In this document: piece after piece, positions 24,684 to 32,191 of the stretch
Numbering within the stretch: position 1 is the first letter of the stretch
How the letters are laid out: each line of letters starts with the position of its first letter
NCBI RefSeq assembly: GCF_003387075.1
Contig: NZ_QUMQ01000001.1
Location: forward strand, 1,674,001 to 1,738,000
Origin: Asanoa ferruginea
GTDB lineage: Bacteria; Actinomycetota; Actinomycetes; Mycobacteriales; Micromonosporaceae
Direction of reading: 5' to 3'
Length of the DNA: 64,000 bases
The notes under the pieces: model-generated
Databases searched by the model: none
The model's input: the letters and a program-made list of their open reading frames with translations, nothing else
What the model was told of the DNA's origin: nothing
Position numbers and translations under genes: made by a program

Positions 24684-25985
24684 GTGAACGCGAGTCGAGC
24701 GACTGACTGGCGCAACTGGGCCGGCAACCAGCAGAGCGCCGCGCGGGTCGCCCGGCCGGGCAGCACCGACGAGCTGGCCGAGCTGATCAAGGGGTCGGCG
24801 GGCGAGCGGGTCAAGCCGGTGGGCTCGGGTCACTCCTTCACCGACATCGCCGTCACCGACGGGATCCGCCTCGACGTCACCAGCCTGGCCGGCCCGGTCG
24901 ACGTCGACCGCGAGCAGCGCCGGGTGACCGTTCCGGCGGGGATGACCCTCGCGACCCTCAACGCCCTGCTCGCCACGCACGGCCTGGCGCTGCCCAACCT
25001 CGGCGACATCGACGCGCAGACGATCGCGGGCGCGATCTCCACCGGCACTCACGGCACCGGCGCGGCCTTCGGCTGCCTGTCGACGTTTGTCGCCGGCCTG
25101 ACCCTGGTGACCGGGACCGGCGAGGTGTTGCGCTGCGACGCCGGCAGCAACCCCGAGGTGTTCGCCGCTGCCCGGGTCGGGCTCGGCGCGCTCGGCGTGC
25201 TCACCGAGGTCACCCTGCAGTGCGTCGACGCGTTCGTGCTGCGCGCGCATGAGCGCCCCGGGCGGCTGGCCGACGTGCTGTCCGGCTGGCCGGAGCTGGT
25301 CGCCGACAACGACCACTGCGACCTCTACTGGTTCCCCTACACCGACCGGGTCCAGGTCAAGACCAACAACCGGGTGGCCGCCGACGACAACCCGTTGCCC
25401 AGCTGGCGCGGCTGGCTCGACGACGACTTCCTCGCCAACACCGTGTTCGCCGGCGTCTGCCGGGTCGGTCGCGCGGTCCCGGCGGCGGTGGGCCCGATCA
25501 ACGCGGTCTCCGCCCGGGCGCTCACCGAGCGGGTCTACACCGGACGGTCCGACGCGGTCTTCTGCACGCCGCGCCGGGTGCGGTTCACGGAGATGGAGTA
25601 CGGCCTGCCCCGTGAGGCGTTCCCGACGATGCTGGGCGAACTGCCCCGGCTCATCGAACGGCTGCCGTTCAAGGTGCAGTTCCCGGTCGAGGTGCGGTTC
25701 ACCGCGGCCGACGACATCCCGCTCTCGCACGGCTACGGCCGGGACTCCGTCTACGTCGCCGTGCACCAGTTCAAGGGCGCGCCCTACGAGCCCTACTTCC
25801 GGGCCGTCGAGAACCTGGCCCGCGACCTCGGTGGCCGGCCGCACTGGGGCAAGCTGCACTATCGCGACGCCGAGTCGCTGCGCCCGGTCTACCCGCTGTT
25901 CGACGAGTTCGTCGCGCTGCGCGACCGGCTCGACCCGCACCGGGTCTTCGCGAACGCGTACACGGAGAGGGTTCTAGGCAGTTAG
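24684..25985 (+). CDS. FAD-linked sugar 1,4-lactone oxidase/dehydrogenase
   Basis: The 433-residue flavoenzyme belongs to the VAO family of aldonolactone oxidases, such as L-gulono- or D-arabinono-1,4-lactone oxidase. The N-terminal FAD domain contains GSGHSFTDIA; its His is the usual covalent FAD attachment site. GDIDAQTIAGAISTGTHGTG follows at about 110. The C-terminal ALO domain ends with the family HWGK motif (PHWGKLHY). I chose the GTG at 24684, preceded by GGAGGG, because upstream ATGs (24654, 24672) have weaker sites. It overlaps the convergent PP2C gene by 12 bp. The exact lactone cannot be read from sequence. Confidence 0.88.
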   Translation: MNASRATDWRNWAGNQQSAARVARPGSTDELAELIKGSAGERVKPVGSGHSFTDIAVTDGIRLDVTSLAGPVDVDREQRRVTVPAGMTLATLNALLATHGLALPNLGDIDAQTIAGAISTGTHGTGAAFGCLSTFVAGLTLVTGTGEVLRCDAGSNPEVFAAARVGLGALGVLTEVTLQCVDAFVLRAHERPGRLADVLSGWPELVADNDHCDLYWFPYTDRVQVKTNNRVAADDNPLPSWRGWLDDDFLANTVFAGVCRVGRAVPAAVGPINAVSARALTERVYTGRSDAVFCTPRRVRFTEMEYGLPREAFPTMLGELPRLIERLPFKVQFPVEVRFTAADDIPLSHGYGRDSVYVAVHQFKGAPYEPYFRAVENLARDLGGRPHWGKLHYRDAESLRPVYPLFDEFVALRDRLDPHRVFANAYTERVLGS

Positions 25986-26681
25986 CACGTCCGCCACGAC
26001 CACCGTGACGTTGTCGAAGGTGCCGGCGGTCAGCGCGAGCGACACCAGTTCCCGGGCGCACGCCTCAAGATCAGAAATCTCCCGCAGGGTACGCCCGATG
26101 ACCGCGTCTTCGACATAGTCGGAGAGCCCGTCGCTGCACAGCAGCACCCGGTCACCGGGTTCGACCGGCAGCAGGGCCGTCGCGGCCCGGTAGCTCTCGC
26201 CCTGCACCGCCTGGGTGATCACCGACCGCCGCGGGTGCCCGCGGGCCTCCTCGGCCGTCAGCGTGCCCTTGTCGACCAGCATCTGCACGAAGGTGTCGTC
26301 GCGGGTGAGCCGGACCACGTCGGGCGCGCCGGCGGCGAGCAGGTAGCCGCGCGAGTCACCGACGTGCAGCAGGCCGAGCCGGTCGCCGTGCAGCAGGCCG
26401 GCCGTCACCGTCGTGCCGGCGCCCTGCCCGTCGGTGGCGATCAGCGCGTTGGCCTGTTCGACCGCGGCCGCCAGCGCGAGGTCCGGATCCGGGTGGTCGG
26501 CGTCTTCCAGGCCGCGCAGCGAGTCGATCACGATCTCGCTGGCCATCTCGCCGGCCGGCATGCCGCCGACACCGTCGGCGATGACCACGAGGCGGCGACC
26601 CGCGAACGCGGCGTCCTCGTTGTTTGGCCGGACCGGACCGACGTCGGTCGCGGTCACAGCATGCAAGATCAAGCGGGGCAT
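25974..26681 (-). CDS. PP2C-family serine/threonine phosphatase
   Basis: The 235-residue protein is a soluble PP2C phosphatase. The metal-binding motifs are in order: VGPVRPNNEDA near the N-terminus, VIADGVGGMPAGE at about 35, GDSRGYLL at about 105, LLCSDGLSDYV at about 180 and TFDNVTVVV at the end. It has no membrane anchor, unlike PstP. The start is either the ATG at 26681 (MPRLILHAV) or an in-frame ATG at 26693. It is divergent from the LuxR-type ATPase regulator. No Ser/Thr kinase is adjacent. Confidence 0.9.
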   Translation of the reverse strand: MPRLILHAVTATDVGPVRPNNEDAAFAGRRLVVIADGVGGMPAGEMASEIVIDSLRGLEDADHPDPDLALAAAVEQANALIATDGQGAGTTVTAGLLHGDRLGLLHVGDSRGYLLAAGAPDVVRLTRDDTFVQMLVDKGTLTAEEARGHPRRSVITQAVQGESYRAATALLPVEPGDRVLLCSDGLSDYVEDAVIGRTLREISDLEACARELVSLALTAGTFDNVTVVVADVLTA

Positions 26682-26746
26682 GGCTACGAGCATCTCAAAC
26701 CCGTCGATCGCAGTCTCTACGCAGTATTTCGTAGGGTGTGTGCGTG

Positions 26747-27730
26747 ATGCCGGTGACGCTGGTCGGTCGGGCGCGGGAGCGTGCCGAGCTGGCCGCTGCG
26801 TGGGCCGCGCTGACCAGCGGCTCCGCCGGCCCGCAGGTGGCGGTGCTGACCGGCGAGCCGGGCACCGGCAAGAGCGCCCTCGTCGCCGCCGTGCTCGGTG
26901 CGCTCGACCCCGCACCGGTGACAGTGCTGGCCGGCCAGGCCCGGATCCACTCGCCGGCACCCTACGACTGGCTGGCCGCCGTGCTCAGCGGCCGCGACAC
27001 CCGCGGCCTGCCGGCACCGGCACCCGCGCTGGCGTGGCTGGCCCAGCACGACGCCGCCCCGGTCGAGCGGTTCGCGCCCGGCGCGCTGCTGCGGGTCGCC
27101 GCCCGGGTGGTCCGCTCGCTCGCCGGCGACGGCCCGGCCGTGCTGGTGGTCGAAGACCTGCACGCGCTCGACCCGGCCAGCCTCAACCTGATCGGCGAGC
27201 TGGCCGCAGCACCCGGCCTGCCCGCGTTGCTGCTGGTGACCAGCCGGCCCAGCGCCGACCCGCTGGTCGCGCGGACGCTGGCGCGGCTCACCGGCACCCC
27301 CGGGGCGGTCCGCCAGCATCTCGGCCCGCTCCGGCCGGCCGACGTCGCGGAGGTGCTGGCCCAGGTTTACCCGGGCCGGGAGATCCCGCCGGACGCCGCC
27401 GAGGCCGTCTGGACCCGCACCGGCGGCAACGCCTACCGGCTGACCGAGCTGATCGCGACCTGGCCGGCCGACGACCTGCCCCGGCTGGTGGAACCCGAGA
27501 GCGCGCCCGCGGAGCTGACCGCGCGCGAGGTCGAGGTGCTGGTCTGCCTGCGCGACGGGATGGCCAACAAGCAGATCGCCCGGGCGCTGGGCATCTCCGT
27601 GCGCACGGTCACCGTGCACGTCTCCAACCTGCTGCGCAAGACCGGCACCGCCTCGCGGACCGAGGCCGCGCTCTGGGCCGTCCGCCACAGTCCGGCGGCT
27701 CCGTCGTTGACCCCGCGTAGCCAGCCGTAA
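26747..27730 (+). CDS. AAA-type ATPase with C-terminal LuxR HTH domain
   Basis: The 327-residue regulator is a short LAL-type protein. The N-terminal AAA-16-like ATPase has Walker A GEPGTGKSAL at about 37 and Walker B VLVVEDLHALD at about 132. The C-terminal LuxR domain (about 255-310) contains LTAREVEVLVCLRDGMANKQIARALGISVRTVTVH. The TPR-like middle of full-size LAL proteins is absent. The ATG at 26747 is preceded by two in-frame GTGs, the nearer with GTAGGG at good spacing. The target genes are unknown; the secreted carboxypeptidase downstream is one candidate. Confidence 0.85.
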   Translation: MPVTLVGRARERAELAAAWAALTSGSAGPQVAVLTGEPGTGKSALVAAVLGALDPAPVTVLAGQARIHSPAPYDWLAAVLSGRDTRGLPAPAPALAWLAQHDAAPVERFAPGALLRVAARVVRSLAGDGPAVLVVEDLHALDPASLNLIGELAAAPGLPALLLVTSRPSADPLVARTLARLTGTPGAVRQHLGPLRPADVAEVLAQVYPGREIPPDAAEAVWTRTGGNAYRLTELIATWPADDLPRLVEPESAPAELTAREVEVLVCLRDGMANKQIARALGISVRTVTVHVSNLLRKTGTASRTEAALWAVRHSPAAPSLTPRSQP

Positions 27731-27761
27731 ACCGTAGGGATCTGTCAAGGGTCGCGATCCA

Positions 27762-27790
27762 TTGACCCCCGCCTACGCAGTCGGCAGGCT
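27762..27790 (+). promoter_or_regulatory. Candidate promoter of the M14 carboxypeptidase gene
   Basis: TTGACC at 27762-27767 is a good -35 box. A weak -10-like CAGGCT lies 17 bp further at 27785-27790. It is 57 bp upstream of the carboxypeptidase ATG. The -10 element is poor, so this is tentative. Confidence 0.3.
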
Positions 27791-27846
27791 CCACATTGGT
27801 GCTCTTCGACGTCGAGGAGCCCCTTTGTCATGAGCGAGGGGGATGG

Positions 27847-30800
27847 ATGAGATCGAGACGATGGCTGGCGGCGACAACCGCGGCCACGCTGGTGGCCGCA
27901 CTGGTCGTGGCGTCACCGGCCCGGGCCAAGGCACCCGACGCGGGTGACCGCCTCGAGGTCTACGTCGGCACGGTGACACCGGCCCAGCTCGGTGAGTTGC
28001 GCGCGGCCGGCGTCGACGTCGGCGAGGCCACCGCCGGCACCGATGGCGCCAACACCCGGATCGAGACCGTGCTCAGCGGGCGCGAGGCCGACCGGATGGC
28101 CGACCGGGGCGTCAAGCTCTCGGTCAAGAAGATCCGCGGCAAGGCGGCGTCACAGGTGCTGCGCGAGCAGGCGCAGGCCGGCTGGGACGCGTTCCGGCCC
28201 TACAACGCGCCCGGTGGCATCCGCGACGAGTTGGTCGCGACCGCCGCCCGCTATCCCAAGCTCACCGAGGTGGTCAACTTCGGCAAGAGCACCCAGGGCA
28301 AGACGATGACCGCGGTCCGGGTGACCAAGAACGCGAAGAACGTGCGTGACGGTTCCCGCCCGGCGACGCTCTACCTGGGCGCGCAGCACGCGCGCGAGTG
28401 GATCACCGTCGAGATGAACCGGCGCCTGTTGCACTACGTGCTCGACAACTACGGCAAGGACCCGGCGATCACCAACCTGGTCGACAAGACCGAGCTGTGG
28501 TTCGTGCCGGTCGCCAACCCCGACGGCTACGACTACACGTTCACCGCCGACCACCGGCTGTGGCGCAAGAACCTGCGCGACAACGACGGTGACGGCCAGC
28601 TCACCACCGTCGACGGCGTCGACCTCAACCGCAACATGGCCTACAAGTGGGGCTACGACAACGAGGGCTCGTCGCCCAACCCGACCAGCGACACCTACCG
28701 CGGCCCGGGGCCCAACTCGGAGCCGGAGACGAAGGCGCTCGACGGGCTCTACGGCAAGATCCGCCCCGAGTTCTTCATCAACTACCACTCGGCCGCGCAG
28801 TTGCTGCTCTACGGGGTGGGCTGGCAGGTCAGCACGCCGTCGCCAGACGACGTGATCTCCGTGACGATGGCCGGTGACGACGCCCACCCGGCGGTGCCCG
28901 GCTATGACCCGGACATCTCGGCCGAGCTCTACACCACCAACGGCGACTCCGACTCGGGCCTGTCGGCGCGCTATGGCGGCCTGGGCTTCACACCGGAGAT
29001 GAGCACCTGCGCGTCGGCCGCCGACTCGGTGCCCGACGACGAGTGGGTCGCCGAAGACTGCGTCAGCGACTTCATCTTCCCCGACGACGAAGACCTGATC
29101 CAGGCGGAGTTCCAGAAGAACATCCCGTTCGCGATCGCCACCGCGCAGTCGGCGCTCGACCCGGACGACCCGGTGTCGGTGGTCGGCCGCAGCACGCCCG
29201 ACTTCGTCGTCGACAAGTTCGACCTCTCCTCCGGCACCAAGCAGCCGGTCGCGGTGACCGCCCGCCGGGCGCTGCGCGACGTCGAGATGCACTACGTGAT
29301 CAACGGCGGCCGGCCGCGCACCACCAACGTGCGCGAATGGCGCGGCGGTGAGCGCTACGGCAACGAGGGCAACGAGTTCTACGCCGAACTACGCGGCAAC
29401 GTCACCGGCCAGAAGAAGGGTGACAAGGTCGAGGTCTGGTTCAGCGGACGCAAGTCGGGCAAGGGCACGGTCGCCAGCGAGCACTTCACCTACACGGTGT
29501 CGCAGGACATCGGCGGCGACGTGCTGGTGCTGGCCGCCGAAGACGTCACGGGCCTGAGCCCGGTGCAGACCGGCACGTCGGCCAAATACGCCGACGAGAT
29601 GGTCGCCTCGCTGACCGCGGCCGGCCGCAGCAGCGACGTCTACGACTTCGACACCCAGGGCCGCAAGGCGCCCCACCCGCTGGGCGTGCTCTCGCACTAC
29701 AAGGCGGTGGTCTGGGAGACCGGTGACGACATCATCATGCGGTCGCAGGGCCAGGCCGGTGGCACGACGACCAAGTCGGCGCTGGAGACCGAACTCGCCG
29801 TACGCGACTACCTCAACGAGGGCGGCAAGGTCTTCATCACCGGCAAGAACGCGATGTACGCACAAGGGATCAACGGTTCCTACCTCTACCAGCCGGATGT
29901 CCCGGCCAAGCCGGAGTGTGCGAACACGGCCGACCTGACGTGTCTGCCGCTGTTCAACGACTTCCAGCAGTACTACCTCGGTGCCTACGCCTACATCGAC
30001 GGCTCGGGCTCCGACGACGAGGGCAACCCGCAGCCGCTGAGTGGCAACAGCGGGCGGTTCAACGGGTTCACCGGCACGCTCAACGCACCGGGCTCGGCGG
30101 AAAACCAGGACCACACCGCGTCGTTCCTGGCCACCTCGAGCATCCTGCCGCAGGACGAGTTCCCGTGGTTCGGCCCGAGTTCGGCACCGGTCGGCTGGGT
30201 CCGCCCGGGCGCGCCGCCGTTCGACCCCTACGAGGGTGACTACTACGCCTTCAGCGGTCGCGGCGACACGGCCTACAAGCGGCTGGCCCGCACCGTCGAC
30301 CTGACCGGGTCGACGTCCGGGGACCTGAAGTTCTGGAGCTCCTACGACGCCGAGGCCAACTGGGACTTCATGTTCGTCGAGGCGCACGTGGTGGGCACCG
30401 ACGACTGGACGACCTTGCCCGACCGCAACGGCAAGACCACCCAGGACCCCGGCGACAGTTGCTCGGCCAACCTGCCCAACCGGCTGCACCCGCAGGTCAA
30501 CCACTACGTCACGTTCGTCGCCACCGATCAGCCGTGTGAGGCCACCGGCACGACCGGCAGCTGGAACGCGGCGACCGGCTCGTCCGGCGGGTGGAAGGAA
30601 TGGTCGGTTGACCTCACGCCCTACGCGGGCAAGCAGGTCGAGTTCTCGATCACCTACATGACCGACTGGTCGACCGAGGGTCTGGGCGTCTTCGTCGACG
30701 ACGTCCGGGTCACCGCCGACGGCCAGCCGGTCGCGACGACCGGGTTCGAGACCGACCTGGGTGGCTTCACGGTTCCTGGGCCGCCCGCCGGTTCCGGACC

Positions 30801-30957
30801 CAACCCGTCTGACTGGACCCGCACCCAACTCGGCTTCGAAGAGGGTGCGGTCGTGGTGACCCGGGACAGCGTCTACACCGGGTTCGGCTTCGAGGGCCTC
30901 GCGCCCACGGAGCGCAACGACCTGGTCAAGCGCGCCATCCGGCACCTGCTCGGCTGA
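27847..30957 (+). CDS. Secreted M14 zinc carboxypeptidase with C-terminal accessory domains
   Basis: The 1036-residue precursor has a Sec signal peptide (MRSRRW start, cleavage after ARA near 27). A propeptide-like region (about 30-105) precedes the M14 domain. Zinc ligands are H181 and E184 (QHAREW) and H314 (NYHSAAQ); the catalytic Glu is E384 (FTPEMS). The DLNRNM substrate-binding segment is present. After the catalytic domain there are a β-rich segment, a segment resembling a gene-regulatory/GATase-like fold (about 555-700) and a C-terminal MAM-like β-sandwich also found in immune inhibitor A proteases. GAGGGGG precedes the ATG. It should act outside the cell on peptides. Confidence 0.9.
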   Translation: MRSRRWLAATTAATLVAALVVASPARAKAPDAGDRLEVYVGTVTPAQLGELRAAGVDVGEATAGTDGANTRIETVLSGREADRMADRGVKLSVKKIRGKAASQVLREQAQAGWDAFRPYNAPGGIRDELVATAARYPKLTEVVNFGKSTQGKTMTAVRVTKNAKNVRDGSRPATLYLGAQHAREWITVEMNRRLLHYVLDNYGKDPAITNLVDKTELWFVPVANPDGYDYTFTADHRLWRKNLRDNDGDGQLTTVDGVDLNRNMAYKWGYDNEGSSPNPTSDTYRGPGPNSEPETKALDGLYGKIRPEFFINYHSAAQLLLYGVGWQVSTPSPDDVISVTMAGDDAHPAVPGYDPDISAELYTTNGDSDSGLSARYGGLGFTPEMSTCASAADSVPDDEWVAEDCVSDFIFPDDEDLIQAEFQKNIPFAIATAQSALDPDDPVSVVGRSTPDFVVDKFDLSSGTKQPVAVTARRALRDVEMHYVINGGRPRTTNVREWRGGERYGNEGNEFYAELRGNVTGQKKGDKVEVWFSGRKSGKGTVASEHFTYTVSQDIGGDVLVLAAEDVTGLSPVQTGTSAKYADEMVASLTAAGRSSDVYDFDTQGRKAPHPLGVLSHYKAVVWETGDDIIMRSQGQAGGTTTKSALETELAVRDYLNEGGKVFITGKNAMYAQGINGSYLYQPDVPAKPECANTADLTCLPLFNDFQQYYLGAYAYIDGSGSDDEGNPQPLSGNSGRFNGFTGTLNAPGSAENQDHTASFLATSSILPQDEFPWFGPSSAPVGWVRPGAPPFDPYEGDYYAFSGRGDTAYKRLARTVDLTGSTSGDLKFWSSYDAEANWDFMFVEAHVVGTDDWTTLPDRNGKTTQDPGDSCSANLPNRLHPQVNHYVTFVATDQPCEATGTTGSWNAATGSSGGWKEWSVDLTPYAGKQVEFSITYMTDWSTEGLGVFVDDVRVTADGQPVATTGFETDLGGFTVPGPPAGSGPNPSDWTRTQLGFEEGAVVVTRDSVYTGFGFEGLAPTERNDLVKRAIRHLLG

Positions 30958-30963
30958 GTTCGA

Positions 30964-31011
30964 AGGAAGGGCCCCTTCTTATCGCTTTCCGCATAAGAAG
31001 GGGCCCTTCCT
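30964..31011. terminator. Bidirectional terminator, 18-bp perfect stem
   Basis: Arms 30964-30981 and 30994-31011 are perfectly complementary around a 12-nt loop. The stem contains AAGGGGCCCTT and ends in TAAG/CTTA steps that give short T-runs on both strands. It separates the convergent carboxypeptidase and DUF1801 genes, and overlaps the stop codon of the latter. Confidence 0.85.
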
Positions 31012-31363
31012 AACGTCCCCTTTGCTCGTGCAGCACGCGGACGACCCGGGTGATCAGGTCGTGCGGGATCGGCTCGGTCCAGCGGAACTGGAGCGCGTCC
31101 TTGGCACCGCGGTAGGGCGCGACGGCCCGCTCGAAGTCGTCGTCGGCGCGCGGCGCCGGGTAGAGCGAGACGAACTTCTTCCACGCGGCGTAGTAGACGA
31201 GCACCTTGCCGCCGACCGTCACCGCCGGGATGTTGTAGCTGATCTTCTCGCCGGGATCCGGCAGGGCGGCCAGGACGGTGCGCCGGACCTCGCGGGTGAT
31301 CTCCTGCTGGTCGTCGGGCAGCGCGCTGAGGTAGTCGTCGACGCTCGCGAACTTTGCGGCCAT
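31010..31363 (-). CDS. DUF1801 protein (YdhG-like)
   Basis: The 117-residue protein matches the DUF1801 family. It starts FASVDDYLSALPDDQQEITREVRRTVLAALPDPGEKISYNIPA, has central VYYAAWKKFVSLYP, and ends PIPHDLITRVVRVLHEQ. The family has a TATA-box-binding-like fold; some members are discussed as iron chaperone-like. No catalytic residues are obvious. It is 5 bp downstream of the GNAT gene on the same strand, so they may be cotranscribed. Its stop lies in the terminator arm. Confidence 0.8.
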   Translation of the reverse strand: MAAKFASVDDYLSALPDDQQEITREVRRTVLAALPDPGEKISYNIPAVTVGGKVLVYYAAWKKFVSLYPAPRADDDFERAVAPYRGAKDALQFRWTEPIPHDLITRVVRVLHEQRGR

Positions 31364-31368
31364 AGTGC

Positions 31369-32181
31369 CTAGGATGCCCGATCCCGCGGCCGGAACATGT
31401 AGACCTGTCGGTCTTCGACCGGCTGGTAGCCGATCTTCTGGTAGATCGAGTTGCTGATCGGGTTGTCGAGGTCGGTGAACAGCACGGCCTCGTGTGGACG
31501 GGCCGCGGCGCTGACCGCGGCCGTCACCGCTGACCCGTAGCCGTAGCCGCGCTGGCGCGGCGGGGTGTAGACCGGGCCGACCCGCACAACGCCGCCGGCC
31601 GGTTGCCGGACCCCGGCCGTGGCGACCGGCGCGCCGTCGACCTCCCAGACGCTGAACCCGCCGTAGGCCAGGCCGGCGTTGACCGACTCGGTGGCCGAGC
31701 CGGACTGCTCCTCGATCTCCTCTTCGAACGCGGTCAGCCAGTCGACCAGCAGGTCGCGGTCGGCGGCGCCGGCGACCCGGGCCTGGCCGGGCACCGAGGG
31801 CGGGACCAACTCGCCGAGCCGGTAGAGGCGCGACCGCCGACCGAGGCGGTGGGCCACACCGGTGCGGCGGCTCCAGGCGTCGGCGAACGCCTTGGCCGCC
31901 TCGTCGGTGGAGTTGACCCCGGGCACATCGTCGAGCAGCGCCGCCAGTTGCGCCGCCGCCTCGGGGGTCGCGGCACCGCCGAACAACACCGGGCGGGGCG
32001 GGGTCCAGACGAAGGCGGAGCCGTCGGGGTGCCAGCCGTAGACCCCGCCGGCGGCCCTCGGGCCGCGGGCGGCCGCGATAGCCGAAACGGTCAGCAGCAG
32101 CGTGTTTTCGACCGGGCGGGCCAGCAGGCCCGGACCCGCGGTGGCGCGGAACTCATCGACGTCTGACGTGGTGGACCACAT
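31369..32181 (-). CDS. GNAT-family N-acetyltransferase (FR47-like)
   Basis: The 270-residue protein has two parts. The N-terminal half (about 1-125) is a variable helical domain seen in actinobacterial GNATs. The C-terminal half (about 130-262) holds the acetyl-CoA-binding core, with VGPVYTPPRQRGYGYGSAVTAAVS. The QRGYGYG loop is the pyrophosphate-binding motif. IYQKIGYQPVEDRQVYMF is the usual C-terminal strand-helix unit. It lies 10 bp downstream of topA on the same strand. The acceptor substrate is unknown. Confidence 0.85.
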   Translation of the reverse strand: MWSTTSDVDEFRATAGPGLLARPVENTLLLTVSAIAAARGPRAAGGVYGWHPDGSAFVWTPPRPVLFGGAATPEAAAQLAALLDDVPGVNSTDEAAKAFADAWSRRTGVAHRLGRRSRLYRLGELVPPSVPGQARVAGAADRDLLVDWLTAFEEEIEEQSGSATESVNAGLAYGGFSVWEVDGAPVATAGVRQPAGGVVRVGPVYTPPRQRGYGYGSAVTAAVSAAARPHEAVLFTDLDNPISNSIYQKIGYQPVEDRQVYMFRPRDRAS

Positions 32182-32191
32182 CGGACGAAGG